From NCBI RefSeq assembly GCF_000741205.1, contig NZ_JGYW01000005.1, forward strand, positions 370,818 through 434,817: DNA of 64,000 bases, read 5' to 3'. This DNA comes from Bifidobacterium gallicum DSM 20093 = LMG 11596. GTDB taxonomy: Bacteria; Actinomycetota; Actinomycetes; Actinomycetales; Bifidobacteriaceae. The translations under genes were made by a program, and so were the position numbers. Numbering within the stretch: position 1 is the stretch's first letter; each line of letters opens with the position of its first letter. The notes beneath the pieces are model-generated. The model was not told the DNA's origin and searched no databases. It was given only the letters and a program-made list of their open reading frames with translations. Shown in pieces: positions 48,365 through 57,762 of the stretch.

Positions 48365-49984
48365 TTACCGTTCTGCCGACTGCAAATAGTTGAGTCGCTC
48401 CACAATTGCCAGCGCTGACGTCTCGGACTTGAATACCGGCTCCGATTCGCCCTGGGCGAACGAACGGGGGTTGGTCATGTCCACAGTATGAAGTGCGCAG
48501 GACTTGGGATCGCGCACAGTCAACTGCGTCCACGAGGCGGCCACCACATCCTCAGCATACTGATTGATGAATGCCGCACGAGTCCACGCACGCGTGGTGG
48601 GCGGCGCATACCGGGCCGCATCATGCACCTCCTGCGCCGAACAGACATGTTCAATCAGGCCACGCTGATCAAGCGCATGCACGAGCGACGTGTACGGATC
48701 CAACACGGACCACCGCAAATCAAGCGCCTGAATGCGTGCATCCGCCCATGCCGATTGCCCCAACGTGCCAGTCGTATCGATGCGCCGACGCAACCGTTCA
48801 AGCATCTGCCATTTGAGCAGCCATTCCACACGCGACGCCTCATCGCTCATGCTCAGGCGTGCATCATCATCGGCATGCATAATCGCACCACAATCCAGCA
48901 ACGCCTGTTTCCACATGGCCACCAGCGAGCGCGTAGGCTTGTCCGGCCACAACGGCTCCCCCAGTGAATCAGCGCCATAGACCATGGCCGCCACTTCGTA
49001 GACCAGCGAATACAAGCGTACCTGGATGTTCCAGGCGCTCTGGCGCTCACCATTGGTCAACGCCAACACGCTGCGCAATGTCAAATCATGCGACACTTCA
49101 TGCATCGCCTGCACAGGGTCGGCCAGCACAAAGTCCTGCAACTGTTCGACGATGCCGGCATCAGGGTTGGCATACGCGGTTTCCAACACCCATAGCAACA
49201 TGCTCGTGGTGCCAAGTTTGAGCGTTTGCGGCACTGGCATGCGGTTCGCATCGCCCACAATCACATGCAACCGGCGTTGGTCGGCCGGAGCATGGGGTTC
49301 GTCACGCGTGTTGATGATCGGACGGTCGAATGTGGTTTGCAACGCTTCAATCATATGGATGTAATCGGCACGTTGGCTCAGCTGGTATCCGGCTTGTTCG
49401 CTGCGCTCGCCGAGTCCCACTCGTCCTGACCCCGCATAGATTTGGCGTGTCACAAAATGGGTGGCGCATAGGGACGCGACTGCGTGGAACGGCACCGCCC
49501 GATCCATCATGTAGTTTTCGTGTGTGCCCCAGCTGGCGCCTTTGCCATCCACGTTCGTACGCATGAGCGCAATGGTTTTACCCGTCTGCTGTGAAGCCTG
49601 TTGTGCCGCTTCCTGCATCAGCAGGTCGCCCGCATAGTCGTAAGCCGTGGCCATGAACGGGTCGGTGGTTTCCGGCGCGGAGTATTCAGGATGCGCATGG
49701 TCCACATACATGCGTCCCCCATTCGGGGCGATTATGTTGATGACCGTGGTCTGCGGTTCGTCAGTCAGCAAATCGGGGTGTGCGGCCGCACGCTCCAAGC
49801 GTGTGCCACGCGCATCGTTGACGGGATCTTCTCGCCGATAATCCCAACGGATGCGCCGACGTGCGTCATCGCGTGCCGCGGCGTCGATCACGGCGAACGA
49901 AAGCTCCACGGGGTTGTAGCGTGCCGCATGCGCTTCGTGGACGCCATATTCGGTTTCCGTTCCCATAATGCGCTGCACACTCAT
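48365..49984 (-). CDS. dop: Pup deamidase/depupylase Dop
   Basis: 539 residues, AGGAGG upstream. Converts the terminal Gln of Pup to Glu and can remove Pup from substrates. GTETEYGVHEAHAA at the start, the Dop-specific insertion (ARRRIRWDYRREDPVNDARG region), MYVDHAHPEYSAPE with the catalytic Asp, and NVDGKGASWGTHENYMM are present. Start is 12 bp after the arc stop. Paralogue of PafA in the same operon. Confidence 0.93.
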   Translation of the reverse strand: MSVQRIMGTETEYGVHEAHAARYNPVELSFAVIDAAARDDARRRIRWDYRREDPVNDARGTRLERAAAHPDLLTDEPQTTVINIIAPNGGRMYVDHAHPEYSAPETTDPFMATAYDYAGDLLMQEAAQQASQQTGKTIALMRTNVDGKGASWGTHENYMMDRAVPFHAVASLCATHFVTRQIYAGSGRVGLGERSEQAGYQLSQRADYIHMIEALQTTFDRPIINTRDEPHAPADQRRLHVIVGDANRMPVPQTLKLGTTSMLLWVLETAYANPDAGIVEQLQDFVLADPVQAMHEVSHDLTLRSVLALTNGERQSAWNIQVRLYSLVYEVAAMVYGADSLGEPLWPDKPTRSLVAMWKQALLDCGAIMHADDDARLSMSDEASRVEWLLKWQMLERLRRRIDTTGTLGQSAWADARIQALDLRWSVLDPYTSLVHALDQRGLIEHVCSAQEVHDAARYAPPTTRAWTRAAFINQYAEDVVAASWTQLTVRDPKSCALHTVDMTNPRSFAQGESEPVFKSETSALAIVERLNYLQSAER

Positions 49985-49995
49985 GCGTCAGCCTC

Positions 49996-51579
49996 CTATC
50001 GCGTGCGGATCCGTGTCACCTCGCCCACACCAATGCCATTGGTTCGGGCCCATTGGGCCGCATCCACGTCGGCGAGGGTGTGTGCCAAATCATGGCATTC
50101 CTCATCGACGGCTTCAACCAGCATAGCCGGCGTCAAGCTGACCGGCGCCTGAGCGTCGATGGCATGCTTGACGGCTTTCATCTTGGCGCGGTCCACAATG
50201 TTTTTCAGGCTCGCACCCGATGTGACATCGGCCATCGTCAGTGGCATCCAAGTACCACGCTCGTCCATGTAACTCCCAATACGGCGCCGCTCATCGGCCG
50301 TGTAAATCTGTTCTACGAGTGTTTGGGCCATGCCGGCGGCGCTTTGCCCTGCGGCCAACGGCAAATCGTCGGTCAAATAGTGGCGCACAATCGAGCGCGC
50401 CGCCTCCTTGTCGGGCCGGTCGATACGGATTTTCACATCAAGGCGTCCTGGACGCAACACCGCTGGATCGATCATGTCGATGCGGTTGGAAGCGCCAATG
50501 ACCATCACGTTTTCCAAGCTTTCCACGCCGTCAAGTTCCGTCAGGAACTGCGGCACGATTGTGGTTTCCACGTCGGATGACACACCTGAACCACGGGTGC
50601 GCAGCAACGAGTCCATTTCATCGATGAACACGATCACAGGGCTGCCTGCCGCGGCGCGTTCGCGGGCACGGTCGAAAATCATGCGGATCATGCGTTCCGA
50701 TTCGCCCACATACTTGTTGAGCAGTTCCGGGCCTTTGACTGACAGGAATACGCCAGGACGGTCCGACCGCGTGGACAACGCGCGCGCCACGGCTTTGGCG
50801 ATCAACGTTTTGCCATTGCCTGGAGGTCCATACAGCAGCACACCTTTGGGTGGCGCCAAATGCACGGACGCGAACAGTTCACGATGCACATACGGCAATT
50901 CCACGGCGTCGCGGATACGGCTGATTTGCTCGGTTAACCCGCCAATGTCGTCAAATGTCACATCAGGCACTTCTTCCAGCACCAGATCGGCTTGTTCACC
51001 GCGCGGCACGATTTGCAACGCCATACGTTGGGAAGCGTCCAACATGACGGCATCATCAGGTTTAATGTGGGCGCGGATCAAGTCGCCCGCACGTTCCACC
51101 ACCATGGTCGACCCGGAAGCGTCGGCGACCAGCAGACGGCCATCGGGCAACACCTCGTTGACGGTGCGCACTTGCCCATGCAAGGGAACCGTACGGTGCC
51201 CCACGATCAGCATCGTCTCGTTAAGCACCACTGTTGATCCCATGCGCAAACGGCTGGCTTGCACGTTGGGCGCCACAGCCACAACCATCGCGCGGCCGCC
51301 ATGCATGATTTCAGCTGTGGCATGCTGCACGCCGAACCGGTCGGTCGTGTCACTGACAACGCGCACCATCGTGGCATAGGTCAATGGCGGTTGTGCGAAC
51401 ACATCCATTTGCGCTTTGGCTTTAGACAGTTCCTGGCCGGCACGGGTCAACGCTTGCGCAAGCGCATGGTTGCGTTGACGCAACGCATCGTTTTGCGCCG
51501 CCAATTGTTCAGGCGTCGACACCTGAGGGTCATCAAATTCAATCAGTTCGCGATCCTGCGCTGAGCTCACCGGCACCAC
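49996..51579 (-). CDS. arc: AAA+ ATPase ARC (Mpa homologue)
   Basis: 527 residues; GTG start, possibly the GTG 9 bp further in. N-terminal coiled coil (about 25-60), OB-fold double domain (about 70-210), AAA domain with Walker A GPPGNGKT, Walker B VIVFIDEMDSLL and the SRH (IGASNRIDMIDPAVLRPGRLD). Binds pupylated proteins and unfolds them. The C-terminus ends VTRIRTR, not the GQYL/HbYX tail by which Mpa opens the proteasome gate. Overlaps the DedA gene by 41 bp, so it is co-transcribed with it. Confidence 0.93.
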   Translation of the reverse strand: MVPVSSAQDRELIEFDDPQVSTPEQLAAQNDALRQRNHALAQALTRAGQELSKAKAQMDVFAQPPLTYATMVRVVSDTTDRFGVQHATAEIMHGGRAMVVAVAPNVQASRLRMGSTVVLNETMLIVGHRTVPLHGQVRTVNEVLPDGRLLVADASGSTMVVERAGDLIRAHIKPDDAVMLDASQRMALQIVPRGEQADLVLEEVPDVTFDDIGGLTEQISRIRDAVELPYVHRELFASVHLAPPKGVLLYGPPGNGKTLIAKAVARALSTRSDRPGVFLSVKGPELLNKYVGESERMIRMIFDRARERAAAGSPVIVFIDEMDSLLRTRGSGVSSDVETTIVPQFLTELDGVESLENVMVIGASNRIDMIDPAVLRPGRLDVKIRIDRPDKEAARSIVRHYLTDDLPLAAGQSAAGMAQTLVEQIYTADERRRIGSYMDERGTWMPLTMADVTSGASLKNIVDRAKMKAVKHAIDAQAPVSLTPAMLVEAVDEECHDLAHTLADVDAAQWARTNGIGVGEVTRIRTR

Positions 51580-52327
51580 GCTCCTCAGTCGTATCCATCA
51601 TCAAGGTGGACTCATGCATCATGTCGTCGTCATCGTCGGACTGTTTCCTCTTATGTTCCGCTGACACGCGTTTCACCCAGCGTACCGCAGCGAACACGAG
51701 CACGCCGATGAACACAACGATAATGACATCTTCAAACACGTTGAGCACGCCAAGAATCGAACACCATTCATCGCCCAACAGGTATCCGGCACCAACAAGC
51801 ACCGTGTTCCATACGAGTGAACCGAGAAACGTGAATATCGAGAACGTGGCGAAGTTCATGCGGTTGAATCCAGCAGGAATTGAAATCAACGAGCGCACCA
51901 CGGGAATCACGCGGCCAATCATGACCGACCATTTGCCATATTTGGTGAACCATGCGTTGGCTTGGTGCACATCTTTGCGTGAGACTCCGGGCATACGGTC
52001 GGCCGCGTTCAAAATGCGGTGCAACCCGACCCAGCGCGCAATGCCATAGAGCGTCCACGCGCCAAGCAACGAACCAAGCGTGGCCCATATGATCGCGGCG
52101 AACAACGACAAATCACCATGGGCCGCTGTGAAACCGGCCAATGGCAGCACGATTTCACTCGGGATTGGCGGGAACACGGATTCCAGCATGATCGCGAGCG
52201 CCACGCCGACCGCTCCCACATGTTCCATCATCGAGACCAGCCACATGGTCATCGATCCAATCAGACCTTCGGACCCCGTGGAACATTGCACAGGGTTCGC
52301 TTCGGCAAGAATCATTGCAATAGGCAT
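51539..52327 (-). CDS. DedA-family membrane protein
   Basis: About 262 residues from ATG 52327; 52315 is an alternative and neither has a good ribosome-binding site. SNARE-associated/DedA fold: LESVFPPIPSEIVLPLAGFTA, then GRVIPVVRSLISIPAGFNRM, which is the conserved DedA motif with its Arg, and four to five TM helices. DedA proteins carry lipids across or along the membrane (undecaprenyl-phosphate recycling has been shown for some). Long charged C-terminal tail. First gene of the arc-dop-pup-pafA operon; divergent from serB with only 38 bp between starts. Confidence 0.88.
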   Translation of the reverse strand: MPIAMILAEANPVQCSTGSEGLIGSMTMWLVSMMEHVGAVGVALAIMLESVFPPIPSEIVLPLAGFTAAHGDLSLFAAIIWATLGSLLGAWTLYGIARWVGLHRILNAADRMPGVSRKDVHQANAWFTKYGKWSVMIGRVIPVVRSLISIPAGFNRMNFATFSIFTFLGSLVWNTVLVGAGYLLGDEWCSILGVLNVFEDVIIVVFIGVLVFAAVRWVKRVSAEHKRKQSDDDDDMMHESTLMMDTTEERGAGELSAGSRTD

Positions 52328-52365
52328 GATTATGATTGTCCCAACGTTTTTCGACAATCGGAACC

Positions 52366-53070
52366 ATGTGCACCGAAACTTTGCAAGGTTCCAACATATC
52401 GCGCCCCAATTCGCCGTCACCTGCATCGCGTCCCACGTTGAGCAAACCCGGATTGCTCGTGATGGATGTGGATTCCACGCTGATTGATCAGGAAGTCATT
52501 GACGAATTGGGTGCGGCCGCCGGTGTTGGTGAGCATATCGCTTCGGTAACAGCCAAGGCGATGAACGGTGAGCTTGATTTTGAACAAGCCTTGCGTGAGC
52601 GTGTGGCGTTGCTCAAAGGATTGGATGCTTCAATTTTCCAGACGGTGCATGAGCGCGTGCAGCTGACCCATGGTGCCCATCAATTGATTGACACGTTGCA
52701 TGCGCACGGTTGGAAAGTTGGTGTGGTGTCGGGCGGGTTCCATGAGGTCGTGGATTTGCTGGCCCAAGATGCGAACCTTGATTTCACGCTGGCCAACCGT
52801 TTAGGCCAGGACGATGGCATGCTCACGGGTCAAACCGTGGGACCGGTTGTCACCAAAGATGTCAAACTCGCGTCGATGCGCCAATGGGCTCAAGACATGG
52901 GCATTGATATGAGCCAGACCGTGGCCATGGGTGATGGCGCCAACGATTTGCCAATGATTCACGCGGCAGGTCTTGGTGTGGCGTTCTGCGCCAAGCCCAC
53001 GGTGCGCGCACAAGCGCCGTACTGCATCAATGAGCGCAATTTGGCGCTGCTCCTTGATTTGTTGGATTAA
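52366..53070 (+). CDS. serB: Phosphoserine phosphatase
   Basis: 234 residues from ATG 52366. HAD superfamily: catalytic DVDSTLI (first Asp nucleophile), motif II SGGFHEV (Ser), Lys near VTKDVK and motif III GDGANDLPM. Last step of serine synthesis. The N-terminal ACT-like domain of longer SerB proteins is absent. The ribosome-binding site is weak, which fits a short shared promoter with the divergent DedA gene. Confidence 0.9.
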   Translation: MCTETLQGSNISRPNSPSPASRPTLSKPGLLVMDVDSTLIDQEVIDELGAAAGVGEHIASVTAKAMNGELDFEQALRERVALLKGLDASIFQTVHERVQLTHGAHQLIDTLHAHGWKVGVVSGGFHEVVDLLAQDANLDFTLANRLGQDDGMLTGQTVGPVVTKDVKLASMRQWAQDMGIDMSQTVAMGDGANDLPMIHAAGLGVAFCAKPTVRAQAPYCINERNLALLLDLLD

Positions 53071-53128
53071 GCAATATGCCCATGCAGTGTCTACTGCATG
53101 GGCATCGTCTGCCGCATGGGCATATTGC
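53071..53128. terminator. Terminator region between serB and fmt with two alternative stems
   Basis: ATGCCCATGCAG pairs with CTGCATGGGCAT (53076-53105). The segment GCAATATGCCCATGC can alternatively pair perfectly over 15 bp with GCATGGGCATATTGC at 53114-53128. Both stems share one arm, so they exclude each other. Between convergent genes; no T-run. Confidence 0.65.
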
Positions 53129-53191
53129 ATCGCCTGATACGAGCGCCAAGTGCCCCAAACGCATCAGGCGATGACAGGTGATAACAGATTC

Positions 53192-54193
53192 TCAGTCCAG
53201 ATACGCCGTTTCGTCGAGATGCGCACCTCGCGCCCAGTCGGCGGCGGCCATGGCTTTTTTGCCTTGGGGCTTGACTGCGAGCAGTTCGAGCGGGCTCGTC
53301 AACGTGCCAACCCACACATGTTTTTTGGTGACCACAAGTTTGCCAGGTTCCAGATCGTCTGGCACCTGCATGTCTTCCGTATCGGCCGGCACCGCTTTAA
53401 GAATATGCAAGACCGTGGCGGCTGGCGCTTCCTTGCCTTCCACAGCGTCCGCGTCTTCAGCCACGGCGTTGGCATGCAGATGGGCCCACGCGCCCGGAGC
53501 CGGCGTGCAGGCGCGAATCTGACGGTCCACGGCGAATACGGGAGCCTTGAACCGTACGGCGGCGTCCTCGGTCGTGATCTTGCGTGCCACTTCAAACGAA
53601 CCTTGTGGTTGCGGCACGGGTGAAATACGGCCTTCAGCCAACGCTTCAAGCGCGGCGGCCAGCAGATGTGAACCGTCTTGCGCCAAACGTTCCAACAACT
53701 CGCCCGACGTGTCATGCGCGCGAATTTCCATGGTGGACTGCGCCAGTACCGGACCTTCATCCATACCACGCGTCAACTGGAACACCGTGGTGCCCGTCAC
53801 CGAGTCACCAGCCCAAATGGCACGTTGCACCGGGGCCGCGCCACGCCATTCCGGCAACAGTGAGAAATGCAGGTTCACCCATCCCATCGGCAGCGCGTCA
53901 AGCACATGCTGGCGCAAAATGTTGCCATACGCCACAACCACGCCGATTTGGGCGCCTGTTGCGGCAAGCTCGTCCACGAACGTTTCCTCTTTCGGATCGG
54001 ATTCAATCACGGGCAAGCCCAATTCCAATGCCGCTTGCTTGACAGCGCTTGGCTGCAGTTTCCGACCGCGTCCCGTAGGCGCGTCAGGACGCGTCAGCAC
54101 GGCCACAATCTCAAAATGGTCGGTATCGTGCGCCAACTTGCGCAACGAAGGAACAGCCGTTTCCGGCGTTCCGGCGAACAGGACCTTGAGCAT
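53192..54193 (-). CDS. fmt: Methionyl-tRNA formyltransferase
   Basis: 333 residues, GAAGG upstream. Formylates initiator Met-tRNA using 10-formyl-THF. N-terminal Rossmann-type formyl transferase with NLHFSLLPEWRGAAPVQRAI (catalytic Asn, His) and the Asp in the GDSVTGTTVFQLTRGMDEGPVL segment, then a C-terminal OB-like domain (from about 205). Conserved actinobacterial neighbour of priA, which lies 204 bp upstream. Confidence 0.95.
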   Translation of the reverse strand: MLKVLFAGTPETAVPSLRKLAHDTDHFEIVAVLTRPDAPTGRGRKLQPSAVKQAALELGLPVIESDPKEETFVDELAATGAQIGVVVAYGNILRQHVLDALPMGWVNLHFSLLPEWRGAAPVQRAIWAGDSVTGTTVFQLTRGMDEGPVLAQSTMEIRAHDTSGELLERLAQDGSHLLAAALEALAEGRISPVPQPQGSFEVARKITTEDAAVRFKAPVFAVDRQIRACTPAPGAWAHLHANAVAEDADAVEGKEAPAATVLHILKAVPADTEDMQVPDDLEPGKLVVTKKHVWVGTLTSPLELLAVKPQGKKAMAAADWARGAHLDETAYLD

Positions 54194-54396
54194 GCACTCA
54201 CCTTCGATTCACGGTATGTGGTTCACTGCCGACGCCAATGTGCGCTGCGCCAGCATGCGTAATGTCGTTTCCATCATAAAGGCGAGGAACGAATCAGCCC
54301 GAGCGCGCATGCAACATTTCCGATGTCAATGACCAGCATGCGCCAACATCAGCCAACGCTACGGGCCACAGCTGCAGCCATTACACTCACATACAC

Positions 54397-56977
54397 TCAC
54401 ACCAAATCCTTCGGATCGAGTTGGAAGCGCAACTCTCCCGGTTCACGCATGGCCATATGCCGTGCCGATTCCTGACGTAACCGCAACGCCAGTTCAGCCC
54501 GTCGCTCATGCGGCACACGCACCACGGCTTTGACACGGTCACCCATGTTTTCCAACTCACGCGCATCCACCGTGGCCTGCGCGGGAATGCCCACAGGCCC
54601 CAACACGGCAGGCACAGCACCATCGGGACCTGCCACTTGAGCCCAATCGCCCGACAGCACGCCAATGGTACGCAGACAGGTTTGCACAGCATCACGCCTG
54701 CCCCATACGCAAGCGGCGCTGACAGCCGGTGGCAACACGGCTTCACTGCGCTCTTCACACTCACGTGCCGCCAACATCCGCGAATCCCACAACATCAATG
54801 ACTGCGCGACCACCGCGTCACTCTGCCCAATCACAAGCATCGTGCCGCCGCGCACGGCCGGAGCCGTCATCGAAGCCACACGCATCCATTGGCCCAACAC
54901 GTCAATGCGCGCATCAATACCCGGACGATACAAACTCGTCCAAGCGTCAAGCACCGCTGACGCCGCATACATGCCGGCATTGTGTCCGTCGCCACGCACC
55001 ATCGGTTCGGAGCCTTCAGTGGCCACAATGATCGCAGGCTCATCCTCCACCCATACCAGAGGTCCACCAGGCAACCGCGCATTCGACACGAGCAAGGGCA
55101 CACCACGGAACAATCCTTGCAGTTCCTCAATCGTGCCGGCCGCCCCAACGCGGATCGTCCGCAACCGTGTGCCCTGGCATTGCGCACACTGCCAATCCGT
55201 GGCAGGAGCCCCGCACCAACGGCAGCGTGGCGCCTCATGCGGGCGCGATTCCAACGGACCTTGGCAACGCCGACATCGCGCTTGCGTCAAACAACTGGCA
55301 CAACTCAACGTATCAGCCAAACCATCATGCGGAATTGACAACAGCACAGGCCCCGTTTCCAAGGCTTTACGCAATAAGGTCACGGCCGTATGCGGCATGC
55401 GCGCGCCCACACTCGCATCCCCCAGGCGCAACAGTTCCTCACGGCTCAACCATCGCACAACCGGCAGCAATGATTGCACGCAATCCTTGGTCGGATGCAC
55501 ACTCGTCGCCGGTCCGCTCACCGTAGCGGCCACCGTGCATGACGGTTCGCACTCATACTGGCTCAACACGCTACGCGCCATCGCCATCGCGACGAACACA
55601 CCACCATGCATCATGCTGCGCACATGCATCACACCACGCGCATTCGCATACGGCATGAACCCGTCAGCGTTCTGATAGGCCGCATCATCAACAATCACAA
55701 ACAACGCGTCATCAGCCACAGGCGCATACATCGTGGCCCGCGTACCAATCGCAATGCGCACAAGGCCCGAAGCCACAGCCAAATAGGAGGCGTATCGTTG
55801 CGCCGGAGACAATGCCGTCGTCAACATCGCCACATCCCCCAGCTCCTCCAGACGCTGCCGCAACGTGCCTTCTGACTCCCCCTCATGTTCCCCGGAACCC
55901 TGTTGCATAGCAGCATCATCGGCAGTCAGATCATCAGGCGAAAACGCACGCAACCCGTATTGCGTCAACGCGTGCATCAAGTCGAACGTTTCGCGTTGCG
56001 TCGGCAGCACCACCGCGACCGACCGTCCCGCCATCCACGCTTGTATGACCATACAAGCCAAGTCTCGCGCCCACATGAACGCGCCCGGCGCCGCATCCAC
56101 CACAAACGAGCGGCACCGTCCCACGCCTTCCCCCAGATTGTTGTCCGGCGCCACCATCATGCCCGGCACCACGCTCTTGCCCGGCATCCGATACTGCATC
56201 ACTTCCCGCGGCACGCCCCTCACCAGCACTCGCATCACCGCCGCCATGCTCATCGACCGGTTGCCGATGCCGCAACGCATCAAGCAGCGCGCGGCCCTCG
56301 TCATAGGCGAGCGCATACCGCGCACATTCGCGCTGCAACAATGCTTGCGCATGCGTGAGGCGGTCGGCGGGCAACGTTGCGGCACCCAGGGCGTTATCAG
56401 GGAAATCAACAGCATCAGCCGAACCTGTGGCCACCGAACCGGCAGCTAGCGAACCTCTAGCCGGCGAACCTGCAGACACAGCCGCAGCCGAGCCGGAGCC
56501 CATGGCCGCCGATTCGAGTGCGTCAACGCGCTCAATCAGCGGTCCCAGCCGCTGCTCCACCCAGGCCACGCGCGGCGCGACGGCCACCCGCACAATGTTG
56601 GCGCGTGTGCCGCCATACGCGTCGGCAATAGCCGTGATATCACGACGCATCTGGCGCGGCACGAGCACAGCGTCACTGAGCACACGCTCCACGTAGCGCA
56701 ACGCCGTGGCGTCCGTGTCGCTCGTCGCGCGGCGCTCCCAGACAATAGCGTCCACAAGTTTGCCGCCGAACCGCACGCGCACGAGCGTGCCGGGCCGAGC
56801 AGCATCGGAAAACCGTTCCTCAACCAAGTAATCAAACAACTGTCCCAGCTGCGTAGCCTGCACGTCCAACACAACGCGAGCGATGGGCAGCAACGCGGCC
56901 GGCTGCTTAACACGCGCACGGCTCTTACGTTTGCGCGGAGCCAATCCCGGCAACGCGAGTTGTTCAGCGTCAGTCAT
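54397..56977 (-). pseudogene. priA: Primosomal protein N' (PriA), frameshifted
   Basis: Two overlapping frames together give one PriA-like protein. The 5' frame from ATG 56977 carries the 3'-end-of-fork binding domain (RVVLDVQATQLGQLFDYLVEERF ... GTLVRVRFGGKLVDAIVWER). The 3' frame carries the rest: WARDLACMVIQAWMAGRSVAVVLPTQRE, the Cys-rich zinc part with about nine cysteines (CASCLTQARCRRCQG ... CQCAQCQ-like) and the C-terminal domain ending LDPKDLV. The switch is about 56255, in GGCGGCGGTGATG. As in other actinobacteria there is no Walker A GxGKT. A +1 shift is needed. May be a real mutation, a sequencing error in a G-rich run, or programmed. Confidence 0.8.
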
Positions 56978-57219
56978 CGCAGCCCCTTCCCGCATCAGCA
57001 CATCCCGTCAACGCAACAGTGCTGAACAGTGTAATGCGCACCGCTCTCCAACCGCGTTCCCACCGCTCGTTCCCGCGCCACGCACACCCGCACAACGTTG
57101 ACATACCACTTGTGCAGCGCTTGTGTAGTGTTGGTTATGAACCCGTGCAAAAGTCCCCTCGTGCACGTACAGTGGGGAGTTCGGAAACAGTCAGACTTTA
57201 GTGATTGGGAGACTCAACC

Positions 57220-57504
57220 ATGGCATTCGGTACCGAGCCGACTCCGACCGGTCTTGCGGATCCGCCGATCGACGACCTCATGGAGCATGCAGACTCCAAG
57301 TACGCACTCGCGATTTTCGCCGCCAAGCGCGCCCGCCAGATCAACTCGTATTTCACGCAGCTTAACGAAGGCCTGCTGCAGAACGTCGGCCCGCTCGTGG
57401 AATACCAGAATCAGGAGAAGCCGCTGTCCATCGCCTTCCGTGAGATCAACGAAGGCTTCGTTGAGGAAACCCTCGGCGAGGACGACCTCAACGAAGGCAA
57501 CTGA
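57220..57504 (+). CDS. rpoZ: RNA polymerase omega subunit
   Basis: 94 residues from ATG 57220 with GGGAG 8 bp upstream. [31 protein letters not shown] matches the omega domain (assembly of beta' into the polymerase). The C-terminal part with [16 protein letters not shown] is the usual actinobacterial extension. A TTGACA at 57098 is a candidate -35; the -10 is weak. In actinobacteria rpoZ usually follows gmk; here it lies between priA and metK. Confidence 0.93.
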   Translation: MAFGTEPTPTGLADPPIDDLMEHADSKYALAIFAAKRARQINSYFTQLNEGLLQNVGPLVEYQNQEKPLSIAFREINEGFVEETLGEDDLNEGN

Positions 57505-57549
57505 TTATCACTGCTTACGCACCGTTGTTGACGGTACGTAAAACACGCT

Positions 57550-57630
57550 TGAGCCCCGGACCTGAAACGGAGAGCTGCGTTGGGATGTTCGTCCCGGCTT
57601 GCCCACCCCCGTTCAGCACCGGGGCTTTGT
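57550..57630 (+). promoter_or_regulatory. Long structured leader upstream of metK
   Basis: AGCCCCGG (57552-57559) pairs with CCGGGGCT (57619-57626), CTGAAACGG (57562-57570) with CCGTTCAG (one bulge), and GGGA (57582-57585) with TCCC. Alternatively CCCCG at 57608 can close a short hairpin with CGGGG followed by CTTTGTTGT. The two foldings exclude each other. It starts 45 bp after the rpoZ stop and lies 130 bp before metK. It may be a riboswitch, an attenuator or simply the rpoZ terminator. Confidence 0.45.
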
Positions 57631-57762
57631 TGTGCCACTGTTGTTTGGATTATTTCCGCACGTGCAGCACATGGCGTGTCCACCGCCCCAATCCTTGCCC
57701 ATAGCAATCTTTGCCCATACCAACCGACCAGAAAGACCCAGCGACCAGAAAGGCGCCTAGCC

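Noticed and set aside
57505-57762. Known SAM riboswitch (SAM-I, SAM-IV or SAM-VI)
   Set aside because: No consensus core could be matched by eye; only the general foldback is kept as an observation.
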